From assembly GCF_024721315.2 (NCBI RefSeq), contig NZ_JANFAK020000014.1:30859-94858 (forward strand): a stretch of DNA of 64,000 nucleotides. Direction: 5' to 3'. Under the pieces are notes generated by a model. The model did not search any database, had not been told where the DNA came from, and worked only from the letters and a program-made list of their open reading frames with translations. Shown piece after piece: positions 38,167 to 45,908 of the stretch (position 1 is the first letter of the stretch; each line of letters opens with the position of its first letter). Source of the DNA: Streptomyces sp. Isolate_45. GTDB taxonomy: Bacteria > Actinomycetota > Actinomycetes > Streptomycetales > Streptomycetaceae. A program made the translations under genes and the position numbers.

Positions 38167-38188
38167 ACCGGTGTGGAGGGGGGAGGGG

Positions 38189-40828
38189 TCAGCCGGAGGC
38201 GCCCATGTTCATTCCCCAGTTCGTGGAGCCGCCCGGCCGGCCGGGCCGGCCCGAGCTCGACGGGGAGGGCATGCCGGTGGTTCCGCCGTCCGGGAAGCCG
38301 CTGGTGCCACCGTCGTCGCCGCCCGTGCCGCTGCCGCCGGTGCCCCCGATCCCGCCGTTGTCTCCTCCGCCGTTCGAGGCGCCGTCGGTGGTGCCGCCCG
38401 CGGTCTCCGGGTCGCAGTACAGACCGGCCCACGGCTTGCAGGAGGGCCTGCCGCCGCGGGAGGGCGAGGGGGACACCGGGGGCGCCGAGCTCGACGGCGG
38501 GACCGACGGGGTCGGGGAGGGCGAGTAGGAGGGCGCCGGGGGCGTCGGGGTGGGCGCCCCGGACGCGTCGGCGGTCACGCCGATCTCCTCGGGCTCCGGG
38601 AACTGCTTGACCGGAGTTCCCTTCAGGGCCTCGCGCATGTACTCCGTCCAGATCACGGCCGGGATGTCACCACCGTGGATGGAGTCGACCCCGCCCACGT
38701 TGTTCATGGACATCAGCGCCTTGTCCTTGGAGTTCGGGTCGTTGCGGAACAGCGTGACCGAGGTGGAGAGCTCCGGGGTGTAGCCGACGAACCAGGCCGA
38801 CTTGTTGAGGTCGGTGGTACCGGTCTTGCCCGCGGCGGGCCGGCCCAGCTTCTTCGCCTTGATGCCCGTGCCGTTCTCGACGACGTTCCGCAGGACCTTG
38901 GTGACGTTGTCCGCGATGGCGTCGTCCATGGCCCGGGCCGACTTGGGGGGCTCGAAGCCGGGCAGGTCCTTGCCGTCCTCCGTGACCCTGGTCACGGAGA
39001 AGGGCTCGTGGTGCGTGCCGGAGGCGGCGAAGGTGGCGTACGAGTCGGCCATCCGGATGGCGCTGGGCGTCGAGGTGCCGAGCGCGAAGGAGGCGTTGTC
39101 GTCGGGGTCCATCGACTCGTCGAGGATGCCGGTGGACCGGGCGACCCCGCGGACCTTGTCGTGGCCGACGTCGAAGATCAACTGGGCGAACGGAACGTTG
39201 ATCGACTGCCGCATCGCCTCGTCGAGGGTCACGTAGCCGAAGGCCTGCGGGCTCTCGTTCTTCTGCTTGAACGGCTCGCCGCCCTTGCCCCGCAGCGGCT
39301 GGCCCTTACGGTTGGTGATCACGGTGAGGTCGTCGGCGAGGTACTTGCTGTCGACCGAGATGCCCGAGCCCTTGGAGTTCTGGGTGCCGTACTGCATGGC
39401 CGCGGCCAGCACGTACGGCTTCCAGGTGGAGCCGACCGGCACGCCGGAGGTGTTGGCGTTGTTGGCGAAGTGCTTGTGGTCCCAGCCGGGACCGCCGTAC
39501 AGCGCCACGATCGCCCCGGACTTCACGTCCACCGAGGCCGCGCCGAACTGCACGAAGGTGTCGTACTGGGGCCGCTTCTTCTCGTCGAGGAAGTCGTTGC
39601 GGGTGTCCTCCACCGCCTTGGACAGGGCTTCCACCTTGGGCTTCTCGAACGTCGTCCGGATCGTGTAGCCGCCCAGGGCCATCTTCTCGGCCGTGATGCC
39701 CGTGGTCTTCAGGACGTACTGCTTGGCGACCTCGACGAGGTATCCGGTCTGCCCGGACATGCCGCGGGCCTGCTCGGAGTCGACCCTGGCCGGGAACTCC
39801 TTGTACTTGTCCCGCTCGGACTGCTCCATGCGACCCACCGCGACCTCGCGGTCGAGCACCCAGGCCCAGCGCAGCCGGGCCCGCTTCTCGTTGGCCTCGG
39901 GGGTGGCGGCGGTACCGATGCCGCCGTCCGGGTTGTAGAGGTTGGGGCCCTTCAGGAGGGCTGCCAGAAAAGCGCTCTGGGACGGGTCCAGGTCCTTGGC
40001 GTCCTTGCCGAAGTAGGCACGGGCGGCGGCCTGGATGCCGTAGGCGTCACGGCCGTAGTAGGCGGTGTTGAGGTAGCCCGCGAGGACCGTGTCCTTCGGC
40101 TCCGTCATGCCGAGCCTGATCGAGATGAAGAGCTCGGTGACCTTCCGCTTGAGCGTCTGCTCGGAGTCCAGGTACATGTTCTTCACGTACTGCTGGGTGA
40201 TCGTCGAGCCGCCCTGGGTGGACCCGCCGGTGGCCATGTTCACCACCGCGCGGACGATGCCCGTCGGGTCCACGCCCTTGTCAGTCTCGAAGGACTCGTT
40301 CTCCGCGGCGATCACGGCGTTGCGCATCGACAGGGGAATCTGGTCGATGGGCACGATCTGCCGGTTCGTGGAACCGCCGGTGGCGACCATCTGCGTGCCG
40401 TCCGCCCACTGGAACACGTTGTTCTGTGCCTCGGCCGCCTTGTTCGGGTCGGGCGTGCCGACACTCGCGATGCCGATGCCGGCGCCGGCCACGATGACCG
40501 CGAAGAAGCCCAGGAACGTGCCCCCGACCAGCTTCCAAGAGGGTACGAAGCGCTTCCAGCCGTCCTTGTCGGCACGCGGGTAGTCGACGAGCCGGTTTCC
40601 CCCGCCCTTGCCGCCGCGGCCACGGCTCGCGGTTCCTCGCCGGCCGGCCCGGCGGGCGTCCGCGCGTCCGCCGTGGGCGGTCTGGTCTGCGTACGGTCCG
40701 CTGGGTGACGCCGTGGGGACGTCACGCCCGGACCCGGCGCCCCTGCCGGGGCGCTGTTGCGCGGCCCGGCGGGACGCGGCGCGTCCGCCGCCCTGGGGCT
40801 GCGGCGGTTTGCGGCGGTGCTCGCTCAT
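38189..40828 (-). CDS. Bifunctional class A penicillin-binding protein
   Basis: An 879-residue peptidoglycan glycosyltransferase/transpeptidase. A basic, Pro/Gly/Arg-rich cytoplasmic region of about 100 residues precedes a single helix (residues 102-125). The GT51 domain has catalytic Glu in IAAENESF and GGSTITQQYVKNMYL. The transpeptidase has the active-site Ser in GSTWKP, then SIN, then GKTGTT. A 120-residue Pro/Ser/Gly-rich tail with a Cys pair (SCKPWAGLYCDPE) is probably extracellular. Homologous in position to mycobacterial ponA1. Confidence 0.95.
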   Translation of the reverse strand: MSEHRRKPPQPQGGGRAASRRAAQQRPGRGAGSGRDVPTASPSGPYADQTAHGGRADARRAGRRGTASRGRGGKGGGNRLVDYPRADKDGWKRFVPSWKLVGGTFLGFFAVIVAGAGIGIASVGTPDPNKAAEAQNNVFQWADGTQMVATGGSTNRQIVPIDQIPLSMRNAVIAAENESFETDKGVDPTGIVRAVVNMATGGSTQGGSTITQQYVKNMYLDSEQTLKRKVTELFISIRLGMTEPKDTVLAGYLNTAYYGRDAYGIQAAARAYFGKDAKDLDPSQSAFLAALLKGPNLYNPDGGIGTAATPEANEKRARLRWAWVLDREVAVGRMEQSERDKYKEFPARVDSEQARGMSGQTGYLVEVAKQYVLKTTGITAEKMALGGYTIRTTFEKPKVEALSKAVEDTRNDFLDEKKRPQYDTFVQFGAASVDVKSGAIVALYGGPGWDHKHFANNANTSGVPVGSTWKPYVLAAAMQYGTQNSKGSGISVDSKYLADDLTVITNRKGQPLRGKGGEPFKQKNESPQAFGYVTLDEAMRQSINVPFAQLIFDVGHDKVRGVARSTGILDESMDPDDNASFALGTSTPSAIRMADSYATFAASGTHHEPFSVTRVTEDGKDLPGFEPPKSARAMDDAIADNVTKVLRNVVENGTGIKAKKLGRPAAGKTGTTDLNKSAWFVGYTPELSTSVTLFRNDPNSKDKALMSMNNVGGVDSIHGGDIPAVIWTEYMREALKGTPVKQFPEPEEIGVTADASGAPTPTPPAPSYSPSPTPSVPPSSSAPPVSPSPSRGGRPSCKPWAGLYCDPETAGGTTDGASNGGGDNGGIGGTGGSGTGGDDGGTSGFPDGGTTGMPSPSSSGRPGRPGGSTNWGMNMGASG

Positions 40829-41041
40829 CGAACGACTACTCCTCGGGCAGGCGAGTGGCCTGGAAGCGGCTGGTGAATTCCGGTTCCCCCGTTGTGTTGC
40901 CGCACAGACTACGCACGGCCAAAACCCGACCAGTGCCGAAGTTCACCCCAAATCAGGCACCTCGCGTCGCACGAATTGATGATGTGACGCCGGTCACCAC
41001 GTCACCCCTTGTCGCGAACGGCCACCCGTTCTATCGTCTGG

Positions 41042-41060
41042 ATGTATCGAGTCGATACAT
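41042..41060. promoter_or_regulatory. 19-bp palindrome upstream of padR, candidate PadR operator
   Basis: ATGTATCGAGTCGATACAT, two perfect 9-bp arms around one G, centred 49 bp before the padR-type start. A CATAAACT -10-like element lies just downstream. Autoregulation by the PadR protein is the simplest reading. Confidence 0.72.
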
Positions 41061-41099
41061 CAGCTCGGCATAAACTCAGAGGCGGAGAGGGGCAGGCGG

Positions 41100-41702
41100 A
41101 TGAGTAGGCGCTCAGGCATCCTCGAGTTCGCCGTCCTCGGCCTGCTTCGCGAATCCCCCATGCACGGTTACGAGCTCCGCAAGCGGCTCAACACCTCGCT
41201 GGGGGTGTTCAGGGCGTTCAGCTACGGGACCCTCTATCCCTGCCTCAAGACGCTGGTCGCCAACGGCTGGTTGATCGAGGAGCCGGGCAACGCCCCGGAA
41301 GACGCTCTCGCCGCTTCACTCGCAGGGCGCCGCGCCAAGATCGTGTATCGGTTGACGGCCGCAGGTAAGGAGCACTTCGAAGAGCTCCTCTCCCACACCG
41401 GCCCCGATACCTGGGAGGACGAGTCCTTCGCCGCCCGCTTCGCCTTCTTCGGTCAGACCGAACGCGAGGTACGCATGCGGGTACTGGAGGGCCGCCGCAG
41501 CCGGCTGGAGGAGCGCCTGGAGAAGATGCGCGCCTCGCTCGCCCGCACACGGGAGCGTCTCGACGACTACACGCTTGAGCTGCAACGACACGGTATGGAA
41601 TCCGTGGAGCGTGAAGTGCGCTGGCTGAACGAGCTCATCGAGAGCGAGCGGGCGGGACGGGATCGGAGACGACCCGGACCGTCCGACGAAACTGCAAAGT
41701 GA
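41100..41702 (+). CDS. PadR-family transcriptional regulator
   Basis: A 200-residue PadR with an N-terminal winged helix ([65 protein letters not shown] type). The long C-terminal helical domain carries a coiled coil ([49 protein letters not shown]). It lies 50 nt upstream of the inositol-phosphate synthase gene, with a small hairpin between, so it may control that gene as well as itself. Confidence 0.92.
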   Translation: MSRRSGILEFAVLGLLRESPMHGYELRKRLNTSLGVFRAFSYGTLYPCLKTLVANGWLIEEPGNAPEDALAASLAGRRAKIVYRLTAAGKEHFEELLSHTGPDTWEDESFAARFAFFGQTEREVRMRVLEGRRSRLEERLEKMRASLARTRERLDDYTLELQRHGMESVEREVRWLNELIESERAGRDRRRPGPSDETAK

Positions 41703-41723
41703 GGCCTGCATCTCGCAGGCCTC
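41701..41723 (+). terminator. Hairpin between padR and ino1
   Basis: A 9-bp stem GAGGCCTGC / GCAGGCCTC with a 5-nt loop immediately at the padR stop. Possible attenuator or terminator separating padR from ino1. Confidence 0.6.
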
Positions 41724-41752
41724 GTTCCGAGAACAAACAGGGAGCAACCGGA

Positions 41753-42835
41753 ATGGGTTCGGTTCGCGTAGCCATCGTCGGCGTGGGCAACTGCGCCGCC
41801 TCGCTGGTGCAGGGCGTCGAGTACTACAAGGACGCCGACCCGGCGGCCAAGGTCCCCGGTCTGATGCACGTCCAGTTCGGCGACTACCACGTGAGTGACA
41901 TCGAGTTCGTCGCCGCGTTCGACGTCGACGCGAAGAAGGTCGGCCTCGACCTCTCGGACGCTATCGGCGCCAGCGAGAACAACACCATCAAGATCTGTGA
42001 CGTCCCGAACGCCGGCGTCACGGTCCAGCGCGGCCACACCCTCGACGGCCTGGGCAAGTACTACCGCCAGACCATCGAGGAGTCCGCCGAGGCGCCGGTC
42101 GACATCGTCCAGGTCCTCAAGGACCGTCAGGTCGACGTCCTGATCTGCTACCTCCCCGTCGGTTCCGAGGCCGCTGCGAAGTTCTACGCGCAGTGCGCCA
42201 TCGACGCCAAGGTCGCCTTCGTCAACGCCCTCCCGGTCTTCATCGCCGGCACCAAGGAGTGGGCGGACAAGTTCACCGAGGCCGGTGTCCCGATCGTCGG
42301 CGACGACATCAAGTCCCAGGTCGGCGCCACCATCACGCACCGCGTGATGGCCAAGCTGTTCGAAGACCGCGGCGTCCGGCTTGAGCGCACCATGCAGCTC
42401 AACGTCGGCGGCAACATGGACTTCAAGAACATGCTGGAGCGCGACCGCCTGGAGTCGAAGAAGATCTCCAAGACCCAGGCCGTCACCTCGCAGATCCCCG
42501 ACCGCGAGCTCGGCGAGAAGAACGTCCACATCGGCCCGTCCGACTACGTGGCGTGGCTCGACGACCGCAAGTGGGCCTACGTCCGCCTCGAAGGCCGCGC
42601 CTTCGGCGACGTCCCGCTCAACCTTGAGTACAAGCTTGAGGTGTGGGACTCGCCGAACTCCGCCGGTGTCATCATCGACGCCCTGCGCGCCGCGAAGATC
42701 GCCAAGGACCGCGGTGTCGGCGGCCCGATCCTGTCGGCGTCGAGCTACTTCATGAAGTCCCCGCCGGTGCAGTACTTCGACGACGAGGCCTACGCGAACG
42801 TCGAGAAGTTCATCAAGGGCGAGGTCGAGCGCTAG
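41753..42835 (+). CDS. ino1: Inositol-3-phosphate synthase
   Basis: Actinobacterial-type myo-inositol-1-phosphate synthase of 360 residues, converting glucose-6-phosphate to inositol-phosphate for mycothiol and phosphatidylinositol. The NAD-binding motif [16 protein letters not shown] is N-terminal; [39 protein letters not shown], and [13 protein letters not shown] are catalytic-domain signatures. The ATG at 41753 follows a GGGAGC site. A strong terminator follows. Confidence 0.95.
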   Translation: MGSVRVAIVGVGNCAASLVQGVEYYKDADPAAKVPGLMHVQFGDYHVSDIEFVAAFDVDAKKVGLDLSDAIGASENNTIKICDVPNAGVTVQRGHTLDGLGKYYRQTIEESAEAPVDIVQVLKDRQVDVLICYLPVGSEAAAKFYAQCAIDAKVAFVNALPVFIAGTKEWADKFTEAGVPIVGDDIKSQVGATITHRVMAKLFEDRGVRLERTMQLNVGGNMDFKNMLERDRLESKKISKTQAVTSQIPDRELGEKNVHIGPSDYVAWLDDRKWAYVRLEGRAFGDVPLNLEYKLEVWDSPNSAGVIIDALRAAKIAKDRGVGGPILSASSYFMKSPPVQYFDDEAYANVEKFIKGEVER

Positions 42836-42880
42836 TCGCACCCCACGTGTCCTCCGGACACCTGGTCTTCGACTGCTCTT

Positions 42881-42923
42881 ACGCCGAGGGTCCCCGGACA
42901 ATGTGTCCGGGGACCCTCGGCGT
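42881..42923 (+). terminator. ino1 terminator
   Basis: Perfect 20-bp stem (42881-42900 with 42904-42923) and a 3-nt loop (ATG), 45 bp after the ino1 stop. Confidence 0.95.
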
Positions 42924-42940
42924 GTGTGACCCTTGCCCTC

Positions 42941-44209
42941 ATGCCTGTCGTACGTGATCTGCGCGTACTCCTGCGCCTGAGGGACTTCCGCAACCTGCTC
43001 GCCGTACGGCTGCTCTCCCAGGCCGCCGACGGCGTCTACCAGGTCGCACTCGCCACCTACGTGGTCTTCTCCCCGGAGAAGCAGACCTCGCCCGCGGCCA
43101 TCGCCTCGGCCATGGCGGTGCTCCTGCTGCCGTATTCGGTGATCGGTCCCTTCGCCGGCGTGCTGCTGGACAGGTGGCGCCGCCGCCAGGTCTTCCTCTA
43201 CGGCAACCTGCTGCGGGCCTTCCTCGCCTGTGTGACCGGCGTGCTGATCGTCGCGCAGGTGCCCGACTGGCTGTTCTACGCCTCGGCCCTGTCCGTCACC
43301 GCGGTGAACCGCTTCGTCCTCGCGGGCCTCGCCGCCTCACTGCCCCGCGTCGTGGGCCCCGGTGAGCTGGTCACTGCCAACGCCCTCTCCCCGACCGCCG
43401 GAACCCTCGCGGCCGTGGGCGGGGGCGGACTCGCCTTCCTGGTGCGGCTCCTGGCCTCGGACAGCAATGCCCTGGTCGTGCTGCTCGGCGCCGGGCTCTA
43501 CCTGTGTGCGGCCCTGGTCTCCCTGCGCCTGGCCGTGGGTCTGCTCGGGCCCGACCACCCACCCGGCCGTACCCACCCGTCGCTCGTGGAGGGCGCCGCC
43601 CTGACCGTGCGGGGCATGGCCGAGGGACTCAGGCACCTCGCCGAGCGGCGCGAGGCAGCCCTGGCGCTCACGGCGATGACGCTGATGCGGTTCTGCTACG
43701 GGGCCCTGACCGTCACGCTGCTGATGCTCTGCCGCTACGCCTGGTCGGACAACGAGTCGGACGGTCTGGCCCTGCTGGGCACCGCCGTCGGAGTCTCGGG
43801 GGCCGGGTTCTTCGTCGCCGCCGTCATCACGCCCTGGCTGGTGACCCGGCTGGGAACCCTGGGGTGCATCACCGTCTGCGCCGCCGGCGCCGCCGTCCTC
43901 GTCCCCGCGCTCGGGCTCTTCTTCGCACCCGGGCCGATGCTCGTCGCCGCGTTCGTCCTCGGCCTCGCCACGCAGGGCGCCAAGATCTCCACCGACACGG
44001 TCGTACAGTCCCGGGTGGACGACGAGTTCCGCGGGCGGGTCTTCTCCGTCTACGACGTCCTGTTCAACGTGGCGTTCGTCGGGGCCGCCGCCGTGGCCTC
44101 GCTCATGCTCCCGACCGACGGCCGGTCCACCACCCTGATCGTGACCGTGGCCCTGCTCTACGCCGCCACGGCCGTGCTCGTGCAACGACGAGGGCGGTGT
44201 TTCACGTGA
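42941..44209 (+). CDS. MFS transporter
   Basis: About 422 residues and 12 helices. The MFS intracellular loop is visible as GVLLDRWRRRQVFLYGNLLR after helix 2. SLPRVVGPGELVTANALSPT and VVQSRVDDEFRGRVFSVYDVLFNVAFVGAAA resemble the MFS_3/enterobactin exporter-like group. Substrate unknown. ATG 42941 is taken because GTG 42926 lies too close to the ino1 terminator. The gene ends inside a parS site, which supplies TGA (TGT TTC ACG TGA). Confidence 0.85.
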   Translation: MPVVRDLRVLLRLRDFRNLLAVRLLSQAADGVYQVALATYVVFSPEKQTSPAAIASAMAVLLLPYSVIGPFAGVLLDRWRRRQVFLYGNLLRAFLACVTGVLIVAQVPDWLFYASALSVTAVNRFVLAGLAASLPRVVGPGELVTANALSPTAGTLAAVGGGGLAFLVRLLASDSNALVVLLGAGLYLCAALVSLRLAVGLLGPDHPPGRTHPSLVEGAALTVRGMAEGLRHLAERREAALALTAMTLMRFCYGALTVTLLMLCRYAWSDNESDGLALLGTAVGVSGAGFFVAAVITPWLVTRLGTLGCITVCAAGAAVLVPALGLFFAPGPMLVAAFVLGLATQGAKISTDTVVQSRVDDEFRGRVFSVYDVLFNVAFVGAAAVASLMLPTDGRSTTLIVTVALLYAATAVLVQRRGRCFT

Positions 44210-44223
44210 AACACCGCCCTCGT
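44188..44223. terminator. 36-bp parS-centred palindrome, probable MFS terminator
   Basis: Perfect 36-bp palindrome; the centre is parS 14 and the MFS stop codon lies inside it. The RNA would fold into a long hairpin. Confidence 0.65.
44199..44212. other. parS: parS 14
   Basis: Perfect 14-mer whose TTCACGTGA contains the stop codon of the MFS gene. Confidence 0.93.
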
Positions 44224-44230
44224 ACCGACG

Positions 44231-44268
44231 CCCCCGTCCGCTGTTTCACGTGAAACAGCGGACGGGGG
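44231..44268. terminator. 38-bp parS-centred palindrome, probable cca terminator
   Basis: Perfect 38-bp palindrome centred on parS 15, 3 bp past the stop of the minus-strand cca gene. It would act as the terminator of that gene. Confidence 0.65.
44243..44256. other. parS: parS 15
   Basis: Perfect 14-mer, 44 bp from parS 14, at the centre of a 38-bp palindrome. Confidence 0.93.
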
Positions 44269-44271
44269 GCC

Positions 44272-45723
44272 TCAGCCCTGCGCGTCCTGAGCGGCCCACC
44301 ACTCCTTGAGGGCCTCCACCGCCGCGTCGTGCCCCATCGGGCCGTTCTCCAGCCTCAGCTCCATCAGGAAGGCGTAGGCCTTGCCCACCGCCGGTCCGGG
44401 GCGGATCCCCAGCACCTGCTGGATCTCGTTGCCGTCCAGGTCGGGCCGGATCGCGTCCAACTGTTCCTGCTCCTGGAGCTGCGCGATGCGCTCCTCCAGC
44501 CCGTCGTAAGTGCGCGACAGGGCGTTGGCCTTGCGCTTGTTGCGCGTGGTGCAGTCCGACCGGGTCAGCTTGTGCAGCCGACCGAGCAACGGGCCCGCGT
44601 CACGAACGTAGCGCCGCACCGCGGAATCGGTCCACTCGCCGTCCCCGTAGCCGTGGAAGCGCAGGTGCAGCTCCACCAACCGGGACACGTCCTTGATCAT
44701 GTCGTTGGAGTACTTCAGCGCGGTCATGCGCTTCTTGGTCATCTTCGCGCCCACCACCTCGTGGTGGTGGAAGGAGACCCGGCCGTCGTTCTCGAACCGG
44801 CGGGTGCGGGGCTTGCCGATGTCGTGCAGCAGGGCCGACAGGCGCAGGACCAGGTCCGGGCCGTCCTCCTCCAGCGCCATCGCCTGTTCCAGCACGATCA
44901 GGGAGTGGTCGTAGACGTCCTTGTGCCGGTGGTGCTCATCGCTCTCCAGTCGCAGCGCGGGCAGCTCGGGCAGCACGCGATCGGCGAGACCCGTGTCCAC
45001 GAGAAGCCCCAGGCCCTTGCGGGGGTGCGCCGACAGCAACAGCTTGTTCAGCTCGCCCTGCACCCGCTCCGCCGAGACGATCTCGATTCGGTCGGACATC
45101 GCCTTCATCGCGGCCACCACCTCGGGTGCGACCTCGAAGTCCAACTGTGCGGCGAACCGGGCGGCGCGCAGCATCCGCAGCGGATCGTCGGAGAAGGAGT
45201 CCTCCGGAGTGCCGGGAGTCCGCAGCACGCCCTCGGCCAGGTCCTCCAGACCGCCGTGCGGGTCGACGAACTCCTGCTCCGGCAGGGCCAGCGCCATGGC
45301 GTTGACCGTGAAGTCGCGCCGGACCAGGTCCTCCTCGATCGAGTCGCCGTAGGAGACCTCGGGCTTGCGGGAGGTGCGGTCGTACGCCTCGGAGCGGTAC
45401 GTCGTCACCTCGATCTGGAAGCCCTGCTTCTGCGCCCCCACCGTGCCGAAGGCGATGCCGACGTCCCAGAGGGAGTCGGCCCACGGCCGGATGATCTTCA
45501 GGACGTCCTCGGGACGCGCGTCCGTGGTGAAGTCGAGGTCGTTACCGAGACGCCCGAGCAGCGCATCGCGGACGGACCCGCCGACCAGGGCGAGGCGGAA
45601 GCCCGCCTGCTGGAACCGGCGGCCGAGCTCGTCGGCGACAGGAGCGACCCGCAGCAGTTCACTGACCGCGCGGAGCTGCACCTGACTCAGGGCACTGGGG
45701 GTGTCTTCATTGGCGTTCGGCAC
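44272..45723 (-). CDS. cca: CCA-adding tRNA nucleotidyltransferase / polyA polymerase family
   Basis: A 483-residue class II nucleotidyltransferase that completes tRNA 3' ends. The head has FRLALVGGSVRDALLG and NDLDFTTDARPE with the DxD metal site. RRDFTVNAMAL and DDPLRMLRAARFAAQL follow. The HD domain (LSALLHDIGKP, and RFHHHEVVGAKM-like HH) follows in the C-terminal half. GTG 45723 gives the conserved PNANEDT start and has no clear ribosome site, so the message may be leaderless. An upstream open frame is unsupported. Confidence 0.93.
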   Translation of the reverse strand: MPNANEDTPSALSQVQLRAVSELLRVAPVADELGRRFQQAGFRLALVGGSVRDALLGRLGNDLDFTTDARPEDVLKIIRPWADSLWDVGIAFGTVGAQKQGFQIEVTTYRSEAYDRTSRKPEVSYGDSIEEDLVRRDFTVNAMALALPEQEFVDPHGGLEDLAEGVLRTPGTPEDSFSDDPLRMLRAARFAAQLDFEVAPEVVAAMKAMSDRIEIVSAERVQGELNKLLLSAHPRKGLGLLVDTGLADRVLPELPALRLESDEHHRHKDVYDHSLIVLEQAMALEEDGPDLVLRLSALLHDIGKPRTRRFENDGRVSFHHHEVVGAKMTKKRMTALKYSNDMIKDVSRLVELHLRFHGYGDGEWTDSAVRRYVRDAGPLLGRLHKLTRSDCTTRNKRKANALSRTYDGLEERIAQLQEQEQLDAIRPDLDGNEIQQVLGIRPGPAVGKAYAFLMELRLENGPMGHDAAVEALKEWWAAQDAQG

Positions 45724-45908
45724 AACAGAAAAGGGTACGTGGCCCGCCCGGCACGGGCTCACTCGTTTTGCGACCACCCCGCACCGGGGCGCCCGGGAGC
45801 CGCCCCCGATCATGTGGAGCAAGGCGCGGCACTCGCGCACAGCGCACCTCGTTACCATGCGTGGACGCAGAAACGACGACCACTGACACTTCGAGGACGG
45901 GCGAGCGC

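Noticed and set aside
45768..45908. Longer N-terminus of the DUF6049 protein
   Set aside because: Arg/Pro-rich antisense-like sequence overlapping the cca upstream region; the signal sequence begins after GTG 45909.
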